Assembly: GCF_023278565.1 (NCBI RefSeq)
Contig: NC_064675.1
Coordinates: forward strand, 7,316,001 to 7,380,000
DNA: 64,000 nucleotides
Origin: Colletotrichum lupini
Lineage: Eukaryota > Ascomycota > Sordariomycetes > Glomerellales > Glomerellaceae
Direction: 5' to 3'
Shown here: positions 34,463-45,665 of the stretch, piece by piece
How the letters are laid out: each line of letters begins with the position of its first letter
How positions within the stretch are numbered: position 1 is the first letter of the stretch
Program-made: the position numbers and the translations under genes
Notes under the pieces: generated by a model
Databases searched by the model: none
Seen by the model: the letters and a program-made list of their open reading frames with translations, nothing else
Told to the model about the DNA's origin: nothing

Positions 34463-37172
34463 ATGACTATCTCCTATGCTCCAAAGGAAGTAGCCGTTTT
34501 TGACGTGGAAGACGTGTTGGAGAAATTAACCGTTCAAGAAAAGATTGATCTACTTGCTGGTATGAGTTCATGGAATCTCAAGGGAAAGGAGAAGTAGGAA
34601 CTTTGCTGACTATACCTGCAGGTATCGACTTCTGGCACACCAAGAGCATTCCCCGTCTTGGGGTCCCCTCAGTCAGACTCTCCGATGGCCCCAATGGAGT
34701 CCGAGGTACACGATTTTTCAATGGTGTGCCGGCAGCTTGCTTCCCCTGCGGCACTGGTCTAGCAGCAACTTGGGATGCCGGTCTGCTTCGGGAAGCCGGA
34801 ACGCTCATGGGTCTCGAAGCAAGAACCAAGGGGGCGCACATCCTCCTAGGTCCCACGGTCAACATGCAAAGAAGTCCACTGGGAGGCAGAGGATTTGAAT
34901 CGTTCTCAGAAGACCCAGTTCTTGCAGGCCAAAGTGCCGCTGCAGTTGTCGCCGGCATTCAGAGCACAGGAGTCCAGGCTGCTATCAAGCACTTTGTGGG
35001 AAATGACCAGGAGCACGAGCGAATGGCCGTTGATTCTCGCATCACAGACAGGGCTCTTCGGGAAATCTACTTGCTGCCTTTCCAGATTGCTGTGCGAGAT
35101 GCCAACCCAGCGTCCTTCATGACGGCTTACAATAAGGTCAATGGACTGCATGTGAGCGAAGACCCCAGTATCCTCCAGAGCATTTTGCGTGATCAATGGA
35201 AATGGAAAGGCCTTATCATGAGCGACTGGTGAGCACTCAGAATATACAAATAGAAGAGTGGCCGCGAACTGATTACACCGCTCAAGGTATGGCACATACT
35301 CTACAATCGAAGCCATCGAAGCTGGTCTCGACCTGGAGATGCCTGGACCCACGCGTTGGCGCGGCCAGCTGGTGAAGCACGCTCTGGCATCCAGAAGACT
35401 CCTTCCCGAGATCGTCGATGAAAGGGTCCGCGCTGTCCTTAAAGCCGTTCGCCGTGCAGCCTTGACGGGGATCCCAGAAGGGGCAGAGGAGAACGGCCGA
35501 GATCTTCCAGAGACCTCAGCTCTCCTTCGAAAGATTGCGGGAAACTCAATCGTACTGCTGAAAAACGAGAACTCTACTCTGCCTTTCAGGAAAGAAAAAA
35601 CTGTCAGTTCATCACCGGTTTGCTCTTGATAAATTCAAGCTCTCTAATACTTGACAGGTTCTCGTCATCGGACCAAATGCCAAAGCAGCGGTCTACTGTG
35701 GTGGTGGATCAGCCACTTTGAGACCTTACTACGCAGTAACGCCCTTCGATGCTATTTACGAGCAAGCAAAGCATGTAGTGTACTCTGTCGGGTGTTATGC
35801 TCACAAGATGCTGCCGATTCTTGGCCCGCGATTGAAAACCGTAGACGGCCAGGTCGGAGTTACCTTCAGGGCTTACACCGCACCTGAAACTGATAGCGAT
35901 CGTCAACCAGTTGATATGCTGCATCTAGTTGATACGAACATGTACTTTGCCGATTACTACCACCCCGACATAACAGAAGACCTATGGTGGGGAGAGATTG
36001 AGGCCTCGTTCACTGCTGAGGAGACGGGCGATTTCGAGTTCGGTCTCACTGTTCACGGAACTGCCAATCTTTATATTGACGGAGAGCTCGTGATCGACAA
36101 CGAGACTGTCCAAAGAGGTGGTGGGAGCTTCTTCAACGTCGGTACCGTGGAGGAAACGGGTACCAAGGCATTGGTCGCCGGGCAGACGTACAATATCACG
36201 GTCAACTTCGCCAGTGGCGCAGCATCCAAGGTCAAAGACGCCGATGGTGTGGTTTCCTTTGGCGGCGGCGGTGTTCGCATTGGTGGTGTCGAAGTCCGCG
36301 ACGCAGATGAGGAGATTCATCGCGCAGCAGAGCTGGCAAAGTCGGTGGACCAAGTCGTCATTTGCGTCGGTCTCAATGCGGACTTTGAGCAAGAGGGTCA
36401 TGACCGCCCGCACATGGACTTGCCTGGAAGAACAGATGACTTAGTTGCCGCTGTCGCTGCTGCCAATCCAACTACCACAGTCGTGGTCCAGTCAGGAACG
36501 CCCGTGACTATGCCATGGGCTGATTCTGTATCGGCAATTATCCAGGCATGGTACGGCGGAAACGAGACGGGTAACTCCGTTGCCGATGTCCTATTTGGAA
36601 ACGTCAACCCATCAGGCAAGTTGCCCCTATCATTCCCGGTCAGGGTTGAGGACAACCCGGCTTTCCTCAACTACCGATCGGATCAAGGGCGAGTCCTTTA
36701 CGGCGAGGGTGTCTTTGTTGGGTATCGCTACTACGAGGCAGTCAAGAGATCTGTTCTCTATCCCTTTGGATGGGGACTATCTTACACGTCCTTCAGCGTT
36801 GACAGCCTCCAGGTTTCTCACGGAGTCAAGGACGGTGACGAAAAGATTATAGTGCGAGTTGGGTTGAACAACATTGGGAAGGTTGATGGTTCCGAAGTTG
36901 TGCAGGTCTACGTTTCACCACAACACCCCTCAGTTATACGCCCCAAAAAGGAGCTTAAGGGATTCTCTAAGACGTATGTTAAGGCGGGACAGTCCGCTCA
37001 GGTAGAAGTCATCCTGAGCAAGAAATATGCTCTCAGCTTTTGGGACGAACCGCGAAAGCAGTGGGCGGTGGAGGCTGGAAACTTTGACATACTTGTTGGC
37101 ACCAGCAGCCTTGAGACGCCTCTCGCGGCCATGATGAAGGTTGAGAGGACTAGCTGGTGGTCAGGTATTTGA
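34463..37172 (+). CDS. GH3 beta-glucosidase with PA14 insert, intracellular
   Basis: Retaining beta-glucosidase that removes terminal glucose from aryl or oligosaccharide glucosides. Exons 34463-34559, 34622-35228, 35287-35602 and 35658-37172 give 844 residues. Introns are 62, 58 and 55 nt. There is no signal peptide ([20 protein letters not shown]), so it should act in the cytosol. The N-terminal GH3 barrel shows [23 protein letters not shown] and the nucleophile in GLIMSDWYG (Asp234). The second domain starts at VLVIGPNAK, is interrupted by a PA14-like beta domain (about residues 397-551, with [14 protein letters not shown]) and resumes at [17 protein letters not shown] fibronectin-III-like domain closes the protein. 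This is the architecture of Kluyveromyces marxianus-type intracellular enzymes. The gene is intact and lies 386 bases upstream of the rhamnosidase on the same strand. Confidence 0.92.
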
Positions 37173-37558
37173 ACATCGAAAAGCTTCTTATGCGCTACAC
37201 GATAGACAATAGAATCGATTCGAATGGAATGAGTAGATTTGCAGGTCCGGAATACATAAGAAAAATGGTACCTTTTCGCATGTGGCAGAATCGCGATGTG
37301 TTCTTCCGTGGCGTGTTGGGGAGAAATTGGTCAATGTGTTCGATCAACATGGAAGCTCGCTCAAGAGGGCACCGAGCTGGTGCATGGCACGGTGTATTGA
37401 ACCCCCCACCATTCTATAAGATACTAAATTTCGCAATTTAAATGAGTGCATACCCCCTCAACTTCCTCTAGGGTCATCCACTGGAATGACTCCCAAGACT
37501 CAACTCCCTCGTAACCACAATCACCAACAGCAAGATCACTACACACCATTGTGATATC
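37173..37558. promoter_or_regulatory. GH3-GH78 intergenic spacer
   Basis: 386 bases holding the GH3 terminator region and the GH78 promoter. No gene is supported. A TCCGTGG near 37305 is only a loose relative of the TCCGCGGA site found upstream. Confidence 0.35.
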
Positions 37559-40054
37559 ATGGATCCCGAATTGCTCAGCACGCCCTGGATCTGGCACCCC
37601 GAGTGGCAAGACCACGGCGCAAACACTGCTGGTGGCATCGTCCACTTCCGCAAGCGCCTGAAGCTGGAAGAAGTTCCGCATGGGCCGTCGAGAATCCAGA
37701 TTACAGCGGACACGAAATACAAGCTATTCGTCAACGGTCGACACGTCTTTTCGGGCCCCGTCAAAGGGGATGAACATCTCTGGTTCTATGACGAGATCGA
37801 CATTCAACCATTCTTGAAGGCCGGGGTGAATCGTATCTCAGTCAGGGTCCTGCGCTTCTTTCACGCCACGCAGTACGCCACAAGTTTCCCACGACTACCC
37901 ATTCCCGGACTTTTTGTTCGATCCCTGGCGGCAAATGATGGGTTCGTATTGCCTGTCCGCAGTGATAGCTCTTGGGAAGCTTCTATAGACCGTGCCACGG
38001 TGCTTCGCATCGACCAGAAAGAAGACGATTTCCTCCACATTTACGAAGACGTGGACGCAAGGAGATCGTCGGAGCTCGATTGGGTCTCGGCGAAACAATT
38101 GGAACTGCCGACATCACACGGCATCACTCCGCCGTGGGTGCTCTCGCCGCGGATGATACCAAAACCAACAACCGCCACCCAAGTACTTGCAGCTGTTCAC
38201 AATGTCGAAAGTTCTATCAGCCAGGCTTCGTGGGAGAGCTTCCTCAAAGATGGTGCGAGCACGCTCCGACTGCCCGCGGGCACACATCACCACATCGAGG
38301 TTGAGGCAAAAGTTCACTTGACAGCAATGCTCGCGTTTCGTTTCAGACGATCCAAAACCTCGGGATCAACTTTACGAGTTCGTTATTCTGAGGCATATGA
38401 AGAGGAACCAGAGTACGTTCCCTACATTCGCCGCAAAGGCGATAGGAGAGACACGACCAAGTCCTTGTTCGGGCCTGAAGACAAATACATTTTTGCTGGC
38501 TCTTCAGGGGCTCACGCCAGCTCCGAGATCGCCTACGGTCTAGATGCGGCGGAGTTTGAGACCTTCTCGCCTTTTCATTTCCGAACCTTACGCTTCATGG
38601 CCATCAACATCCAGGTAGACCCGAAGAGCGATCTAGAATTTGTAGGAATTCTTATCGGCCAAGTGCATTATCCTTTGGACATTAAGAGCGAACTCACACT
38701 TCTGTCGACCGATGATCACCAGAGGACTTATCAGCGACTCTGGGAGAACGGCGCACGCACGTTGACCAACTGTATGCATGACTGCTACGAGGACTGTCCC
38801 TTTTATGAGCAGCTTCAATACGCCATGGATGTTCGCAGTTCCTGTCTGTTCACGTACGCCGTGTCAGGCGACGATCGAATGGCTCGACAAGCTATCGTTC
38901 AACTTCATAACTCGTATCGTCCGAGTATTGGGCTCATCGCAAGTCGCAGTCCTGCTCATGTCTTTCAAGTTATCCCTCACTTCTCGCTCTTCTGGATCTG
39001 CACAGTAGCTGATCACTTCACATATTACGGCGACGGAGACTTCACTCGAAAATTCCTGGCCGTATGCGACGGTATACTTTCGTCCTTCGCTCAGCGCTTG
39101 AATGCCGAAACTGGACTCATATCAAGTGACTACCAGTCAGTCAATACGCATTGGGACTTTGTCGACTGGACAACGCAATGGAGACCTATGGGCATACCGC
39201 CGGCTGCCGAGAGGACGGGCACTCAGACATTTACCAACTTTCTATACGCCTACACGCTCAAGACCATTGCAGAGACTGTCAAAGATCTCGGTCGACCGAC
39301 CCTCGCCCAGGAGTATAGGTCACGAGCAGACGGTATCATTTTGGCCACACAGAAGCACTGTCGCGTGGGGGCGGTATTTACGGACGGGACGGCAGCCAGA
39401 GCTGACCATTCGCTGGACTTTAGTCAACATAATCAGATCTGGGCTGTCCTTTGTGGCGCGACTAGTGGTGAGGAGGCGAGACAACTCCTTACATATTGCT
39501 TCGATCATGGCCCGATTGCGTCGGAACTCCCCACTGCTTCGGGACAACCCGTCACGTTCACCAAACTTTCAACGGCGATGTCATTCTACGCTCTCCGGGC
39601 CTTGTCCGAAGTTGGCGGAGACCTCTACGACAAGGCTTTCCACTCTTTCTGGGATCCCTGGCGGCATCAGCTGAGCCAGAACCTCACAACTTGGTGCGAG
39701 GACGAGGTGACGCTCAGATCCGACTGTCATGCGTGGAGCGCGGTTCCCCTCTACGAGTTCACGACCGAGGTTGCTGGAATTAAACCACTCGAGCCTGGGT
39801 GGCGAGCCATCTCTTGCGCTCCTCGATTCCACCTCTTCAGCGAGTTTGACGCCAAGGTGGCGCTTGGTGGAGAACTAGCGCCTGGTATTGCTCGTGTCAG
39901 ATGGTCCCGAGAGATTGGTACTGATGACCTGAGTTTGTGGGTTGTTCTACAAGACATCCCAGTCGAAGATCCGATTCGAGTAAGTGTAGAGCTTCCGAGT
40001 GGTGTTGAGGAGCATAGTGGTCGGGATCTTAAGTTCAACTTGCAACTAAAGTAG
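37559..40054 (+). CDS. GH78 alpha-L-rhamnosidase-like glycoside hydrolase
   Basis: Inverting alpha-L-rhamnosidase family enzyme that removes terminal rhamnose from plant glycosides. A single uninterrupted exon of 831 codons. There is no signal peptide (MDPELLSTPWIWHPEWQDHG), so the enzyme is probably cytosolic like the upstream GH3. The N-terminal beta-sandwich is marked by ADTKYKLFVNGRHVFSGPV. The (alpha/alpha)6 barrel contains NCMHDCYEDCPFYEQLQYAM (about residues 401-420), the acid-rich catalytic-region signature of GH78 relatives, then YGDGDFTRKFLA and VNTHWDFVDW. The C-terminal sandwich follows HAWSAVPLYEFTTEVAGI. The exact substrate is not provable, but the pairing with a beta-glucosidase resembles a naringinase or rutinoside pathway. 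The gene is intact. Confidence 0.87.
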   Translation: MDPELLSTPWIWHPEWQDHGANTAGGIVHFRKRLKLEEVPHGPSRIQITADTKYKLFVNGRHVFSGPVKGDEHLWFYDEIDIQPFLKAGVNRISVRVLRFFHATQYATSFPRLPIPGLFVRSLAANDGFVLPVRSDSSWEASIDRATVLRIDQKEDDFLHIYEDVDARRSSELDWVSAKQLELPTSHGITPPWVLSPRMIPKPTTATQVLAAVHNVESSISQASWESFLKDGASTLRLPAGTHHHIEVEAKVHLTAMLAFRFRRSKTSGSTLRVRYSEAYEEEPEYVPYIRRKGDRRDTTKSLFGPEDKYIFAGSSGAHASSEIAYGLDAAEFETFSPFHFRTLRFMAINIQVDPKSDLEFVGILIGQVHYPLDIKSELTLLSTDDHQRTYQRLWENGARTLTNCMHDCYEDCPFYEQLQYAMDVRSSCLFTYAVSGDDRMARQAIVQLHNSYRPSIGLIASRSPAHVFQVIPHFSLFWICTVADHFTYYGDGDFTRKFLAVCDGILSSFAQRLNAETGLISSDYQSVNTHWDFVDWTTQWRPMGIPPAAERTGTQTFTNFLYAYTLKTIAETVKDLGRPTLAQEYRSRADGIILATQKHCRVGAVFTDGTAARADHSLDFSQHNQIWAVLCGATSGEEARQLLTYCFDHGPIASELPTASGQPVTFTKLSTAMSFYALRALSEVGGDLYDKAFHSFWDPWRHQLSQNLTTWCEDEVTLRSDCHAWSAVPLYEFTTEVAGIKPLEPGWRAISCAPRFHLFSEFDAKVALGGELAPGIARVRWSREIGTDDLSLWVVLQDIPVEDPIRVSVELPSGVEEHSGRDLKFNLQLK

Positions 40055-40820
40055 AGTAGCGTACCAAATTACACTAAGCATACAAGCGTCTTGCTGTTCA
40101 CTTACTGCTCGCGAGCCTCATGAGATCGTAACTAAGATTCCGCGACGGCACATGTCTGCCACTTGTTGATTTACCCAAATCCAGGGGCAAGGGAATCCTG
40201 CATGATTCATAAAATCGACAAACTAGAGTCAGAATCGAGAAAAACCGAAGGCTAGCGCGAGGTCGAGCCAAGTTAGCGGGAGGATACGAGACGAATGCAT
40301 TGTCCCGGCTTTCCGCGTGAGCTCCACCTGTTCTACGCCCCGCGTATTCTTGAGAGTCTCGACTCCGGCTTTCCGCGGCCGAATCTGTTCTTTCAACTGG
40401 CCTCTAGCCCAAGTATCCAGCTTTGAACTGGAGAAGAAAAGTTTTGAGACTAAGCAAACATCTCGGTCACCTGCCGGGTCACGATATTCGACGGCCTGGG
40501 TCCCGAACGCCCCCCAGTCCCCCCGCGAATCACCCCATACCCCGGATCCCAAGAATCATTGCAGGGGCGCTAAGTTGAGCGTGTCCGAGGGAAACACCTC
40601 ATCGGTATTCTGCTCATTCTTCACCATCACGCGACGATTTGTAGCTTGCTTCCATGACTGCCGGTTGACTTTTCTATAAGACTCTGTTCAAACGCTGATC
40701 TCACTTGTATCGGCCTCCGTTCATTACATCTCTAGAGCCTTTTGCAGCTTTCGCCAACTCGAACAAACACTCTCAGACTAACAACACTCACAAAGTCGTT
40801 TATAATCCAGTAGAATCAAC
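40055..40820. promoter_or_regulatory. Promoter of the sugar transporter with repeated CCG sites and a C-rich block
   Basis: 766 bases without a supported gene. The 13-mer CCGGCTTTCCGCG occurs twice, exactly 60 bases apart (40305-40317 and 40365-40377). The second copy reads on to TCCGCGGC, one base from the TCCGCGGA palindrome of the TF/GH3 promoter. A C-rich block at about 40510-40546 contains CCCCAG, CCCCGC and CCCCGG, which fit the CreA/Mig1 consensus SYGGRG on the opposite strand and suggest glucose repression. Confidence 0.45.
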
Positions 40821-40957
40821 ATGGGACCCGGCAGCAATGTCGAAGCTTCGTTCGTCACCGCTATGCCAGGGGGCGCGGTAGACCCGAAAATATGGTGGAA
40901 GTCCAAGAATCTCCGTTCTCTGAATTTGCTTTTTGCATTTCCAATGCTATCCATCTT

Positions 40958-40965
40958 CACCCAAG
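40958..40965. repeat. 8-bp target duplication, left copy
   Basis: CACCCAAG at the end of MFS exon 1, directly before the inverted end of the insertion. The right copy TACCCAAG differs by one C/T change. Confidence 0.8.
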
Positions 40966-43900
40966 CAGCGCTTATACCCATTCAAATTAATTAAACAAAT
41001 AAGTCAAACAAATAGTTAAATATAGGAATTTTAGTAAGTTAAATAATTAAATATTATAAGGCCCTATATTTAACGTATTTAATTAAATATAAAGTCGCCT
41101 AGAAAAAAGAAAATCTAGGGCCGGGCTAATTAAAAATCGATATTCCTAACTATACCCTATAAAAGTTTATAATTAAGAATATAAATACTTAGAGCGGGAT
41201 TCGAACCCGCGACTCCTTATTTATAATTATAAGTTTAATATTATACTACTTAACTAAATAAATTATTAATAATTACTATAAAAAAAAAGGGCCTAAGTAT
41301 TATAGAGCCCTAAATTTAGTATCTTATTATATCTAAAAAATTAAAAAACCTTTAGTACCCCCTTTTCTTAATATTAATAAAACTAACGAAGTTACGCACT
41401 ACTACTTCTAACCCTTTACGACTATTATAATTATTATTAATATTAATTAAATTATATATTAATCGATTTACTATATTATAATTAATTAATTAGTAATAAG
41501 TTATATAATCTTTAATACGTAGTTACTATTTTAAATTACTTCGTAACTATAGACCTTAATTAACACTAGCCTTATATTATTAACTAATCTTAATAATCGT
41601 AATAGCCTCCTCGCCCTTTTAAAAATAATTGAAAAAGAGAGGACTTTTATTAATAATAATTTAATATTATAAAAGGGCATAAGGCTAAGGAAGTCGTAAA
41701 TCTGCTTAGAGGGGGTCTTTATTTAGAAAATCTATAATAAAAATATTTAAAATAAAGTCTTTTAGTTTTATTATTACTATAATAAAATAAGTATTATTAC
41801 TCATTTTAAAATAGTAACTACGAGCTTAGTAACGGCTTATTTAAAATTAAAATATTAAATAATAAATCTAAGCTTTAATAAGTCGTTATATTTATTAAAA
41901 TTCTCTAAATACGACTTTATATTAAAAAAATAAAAACTTATTTTTAGTATTATTATAAAGGGCTAAGTAACGAGAATTAAGGAATTATTAATCGGGTATA
42001 TTATTAATAATAATAGCCTATTTATAACTTTTTATAATCCTTACCTCCGGGCCCTCTTTTATTAATTAAATTATAATATTACTAACGAACTCTTATTATT
42101 ATATAAAAATATAAAGAAAAAGCTAAGTAGGATTTTTATTAAAAAAAAAGATATAATTAGGGTAGAGATCTGGAGGTTAATAATAAAAGTCTATTTATTA
42201 TTTAATTTATAGACCTTATTAATATAGAATACTATTATTACCGTCTTTACTTACTTTTTAAATTATACTAAGTAATAAGTATAATACCTTATTACTCTAT
42301 AATAATATTATAATACTTATAATAGGGCTAATATTACCTAGATTATAAAATCGGTAATAAATAACTAAGAATTAGGTAATTAAATTAGAATAGTTATTTA
42401 TAATAATACTTTAAATAATAATACTTACCTAGGTTACTTATATTCTATATTATCTTATACCTATACTTAAAAAGATATTCTTAACTGAAGGATAAAGTAT
42501 TACGGTTATATTCTTAACCTCGTTAGTAAGGCCTTTTTATTTAATAATAATAAAAAAGTATTTAAATAAGAATTAAATATATTAATTAATACTAAGTAAT
42601 TTCAAAAAAATCTTAACCTTTAGTACATAAGGGGCCCTATTAATAAGCTTCGGAACGTTATTAAATTTATTTACTTATTACTTTAATAATATAAAGCCTT
42701 TTTCGAGGTTAATAATAAGACTAATAAGAATAATATATTTACTCTTTTTAAGGAGTTATTATAAGAGCTTATATTAACGCTTAATAACGATATAAAGTAG
42801 AATTTAATATACTTTATAATATAGCGCTCTTTATAAAAAAAAAGCAGATTTATACTTTCTTAATAACTAGTTAAGCTTATAAAGATTTAAAATAACGGAT
42901 CCTTATTAAGGACGTTTTTAATAATAACAACTAATAATTACTAGCCGAGCTAAAGGTAGTACTTAAGCTACTGTATTTTTAAATAATAAAATACTAAGGC
43001 TAGGGTAAAGGAAATAGTTATAGCTATTTATAAAAAGTAATAGTAGGTCTTAAGTACTTTATTAACCGTCTCGAGGAGTAAAAGAAGTTATATAATAAAC
43101 TTTTGAAAAAAGAAATAGATCTTACGGCTTTTTAAATTATAGCGTCGTAATCGTAATTAATATAAATAATACTACCTCGTTAATAATTAGCTTATTATTA
43201 ATTTATATCCTAACCTCTTTTTTAACCTCTAACCTTAAGTAATATCCCTTATTATATTTAATTTAAGTATATACTTAAGGAGTAAGTAAAGCTACTTTTT
43301 AATAATAATTTTAACTTATAAAAATACTTCTAACTATTAATTATTAATACTTAGTAAGTCCTTAATAAATATTATATTAAGTTAAGTAACTCTTTATTCT
43401 ACGCTATAGTAATTATTCTTTATTTTAAATAAGGATTAAAATAGTTAAAAAAGAAGTAAAATACGCCCGAGTAGAGCTACTAGCTATTTAATATGAAAAA
43501 AGGACTTTACGATTATTAATAAAGATAGTATATAAATAAAATAATAAGTCCTCCTCCTCCTTATTATTTAAGTCCTCCTCCTTTATTACGATAGTTATAA
43601 ACTACTTTTAATACCCTTATAATTCTAAAAAGTATTATAAAAAACTCATAGTATTAATAATAATTAATATTTTAAATAATAAACGTAATAATTAACTACG
43701 TACCTAAGCTTAATTAATATTATTTATAAATTATCCCTTAGCCGGTCCTTAACTTAATTTAATAGTAGATTAATTATTAGCTAACCTATTTAACGTTAAA
43801 TAAGCTTATACTTAATATTTTTATAATCCCTATAATAATAATAAACTACGAGAGGATATTTAGCTTTATAAAGTTAACTTTAACTTTATAACGATTATTA

Positions 43901-44181
43901 ATAAGATCCTTTATACTAAAAGAGGTTTAATATCTTAAAAACTAGCTTCGTAGTAGTACTATAGAAATAAAAGGTTAATTTTTTAATTAAAAGAGCTAAT
44001 CGAAGTAAAGTCTATAAATTAGTACTATAAGGACTTTCGTAATAGCTTTATTCAATTCCTAATTAAGAAATTAGTTAAATTTATTAATTAATTATTAAAT
44101 AATTAAATATAGCGCGAGAAATAAGCTAAATAATTAAATACGAACCTTATATTTGATTTATTTGTATGGGTATCAGCGCTG
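40966..44181. mobile_element. hAT-like DNA transposon, RIP-degraded
   Basis: A 3216-bp A+T-rich insertion in the MFS exon. Its two ends read CAGCGCTTATACCCATTC and, reverse-complemented, CAGCGCTGATACCCATAC, matching at about 20 of the first 22 bases. They are flanked by CACCCAAG (40958-40965) and TACCCAAG (44182-44189). An 8-bp duplication with termini beginning CAG is typical of the hAT superfamily. No transposase frame survives, as C-to-T change has filled the interior with stops. A tRNA-like sequence lies near the left end (41186-41260). Confidence 0.8.
41186..41260 (-). other. tRNA-like relic inside the hAT-like element
   Basis: 75 bases on the minus strand fit a tRNA outline. A 7-bp acceptor stem TATTTAG/CTAAGTA, a D-arm TTAA/TTAA, an anticodon stem CTTAT/ATAAG with an 8-base loop, and a perfect T-arm GCGGG-TTCGAAT-CCCGC can be drawn. 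The GGTTCGAATCC B-box is intact. Everything else is A+T-rich, probably RIP-altered. The T-arm contains no CpA or TpG and would be immune to RIP. The 8-base anticodon loop argues against function. It may be a captured tRNA or a tRNA-derived SINE. Confidence 0.5.
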
Positions 44182-44189
44182 TACCCAAG
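44182..44189. repeat. 8-bp target duplication, right copy
   Basis: TACCCAAG directly after the right end of the insertion and two bases before the donor of the MFS intron. Confidence 0.8.
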
Positions 44190-45665
44190 GGTATGAGCAC
44201 GCTATATCGGACCCTCGGTAGTATCGTATGCTTACAAAGGACGCCTAGTTTTGACGGGTCCATGATGAACGGCCTGTAGTCGGTCGAGAACTGGCGAAAC
44301 TACTTTGGAGAACCCAAAGGTTCCACCCTTGGTCTCTTCAACGCTGCCTATCCTATCGGAGGTCTCTGCGCTATCCCGTTTCTCTCTTTCGTCAGCGATA
44401 GATTTGGTCGTAAGATTGGTCTGGCATGCGGTGCAACTCTATGCATCATCGGCTCCTCAGTCCAAGCCTCAGCTCAGAACCTCGCCATGTTCGTCGTCGC
44501 TCGTGGTATTCTCGGATGCGGCACCGTATTTCTTGGAGCTTCAGGCGCCCCGTTGATCACAGAGATTGCCCACCCGGCACACAGGGCCACCGCAACCGCG
44601 CTATTCAACACCTCATACTCTCTCGGTGCCATTGTGGCGGCATGGACAACCTTTGCGAGCTTTCGCATCGATTCGACATGGTCGTGGCGCATTCCATCGG
44701 CCATCCAGAGTCTTCCATCTATCATCCAGCTTCTGGGTTTGTATTTCGTTCCGGAGAGTCCGCGTTGGCTCGCTTCTAAGGATCGCAACGAGGAGACTTT
44801 GGCTTTCTTGGCCAAGTACCATGCCGAAGGTGACGAACATGACGCGCTCGTCCAGTTTGAATATGAAGAAATCCAGAGCACTCTCGCATACGAGCGTACA
44901 ATCGACCGAGGCAGCTGGATCCAAAATTACCTCGAGCTCATCAGGACGCCTGGAAACCGCAAGCGACTATTTATCATTCTCTGGACTTCGTTTATAGCCC
45001 AGATGAGTGGTAACGCCTTCGTCTCGTACTACTTGAGCAGCATTCTATCTTCCGTGGGGTTAAAGTCTTCCATGGAACAGACGCTCATCAATGCCACCCA
45101 ACAGATCCTCTCTTGGCTTTCTGCGCTGTACTTTGCGACACTTCCTGGCAAACTTGGTCGCAAAACACTGTTCATCAGCTCCCTGTCCGCCGTTTTTGTC
45201 TGCCTGATTTGCATCACGGCTGGCAGTGCCGTCTTTGCAAACAACGAGTCAAATAAGGCCGCTGGTGGAGCAGTCGTTGCGTTTCTCTACCTCTTTTCTC
45301 CTGCCTACAACCTGGGTCTCAATGGCAACTTGGTATTGTACATCACCGAGATTCTTCCTTACAGCCTCCGTATGCGCGGTACAGCTTGTTTCCAGCTGTT
45401 CTCCACATGCTTCTCTCTCATTTCAACCTACGTTGTCCCCATTGGTCTTGACAAATTGGCTTGGAAATTCTACACCATCTTCATCCCTTGGGTTCTTATC
45501 GAGATTATCGTCTTGTGGTTTGTTTACCCAGAGACCAAGGGCCCTTCTTTGGAAGAAATTGCTCTCCTTTTTGACGGACCGACCATGGATACGACAACAA
45601 CCATTGGAAAGGATGGCGTTAAACATGTCGAGATTGGTTTTGCGGAGGGTACGGAGAAGGTCTAA

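Larger units (their letters stand above)
40821..45665 (+). pseudogene. MFS sugar transporter broken by a hAT-like element and a nonsense codon
   Basis: Sugar-porter family MFS protein of the plasma membrane. Exon 1 runs 40821-40965 and ends FPMLSIFTQ. It is separated from its last base (44190) by the 3.2-kb insertion. An intron at 44191-44248 (GTATGA..CTAG) then leads to exon 2, 44249-45665. Removing the element and one target copy gives 521 codons in a single frame, reading across the join as MLSIFTQGFDGSMMNGL. A stop TAG at 44277-44279 follows directly where the family has Gln (NGLQ), consistent with CAG to TAG. Downstream motifs are intact: SDRFGRKIG (loop 2-3), LYFVPESPRWL, and the C-terminal PETKGPSLEEIALLFDG. 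Twelve helices can be traced. Position beside the GH3 and GH78 genes suggests import of the glycoside, a role now probably lost. Confidence 0.9.
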
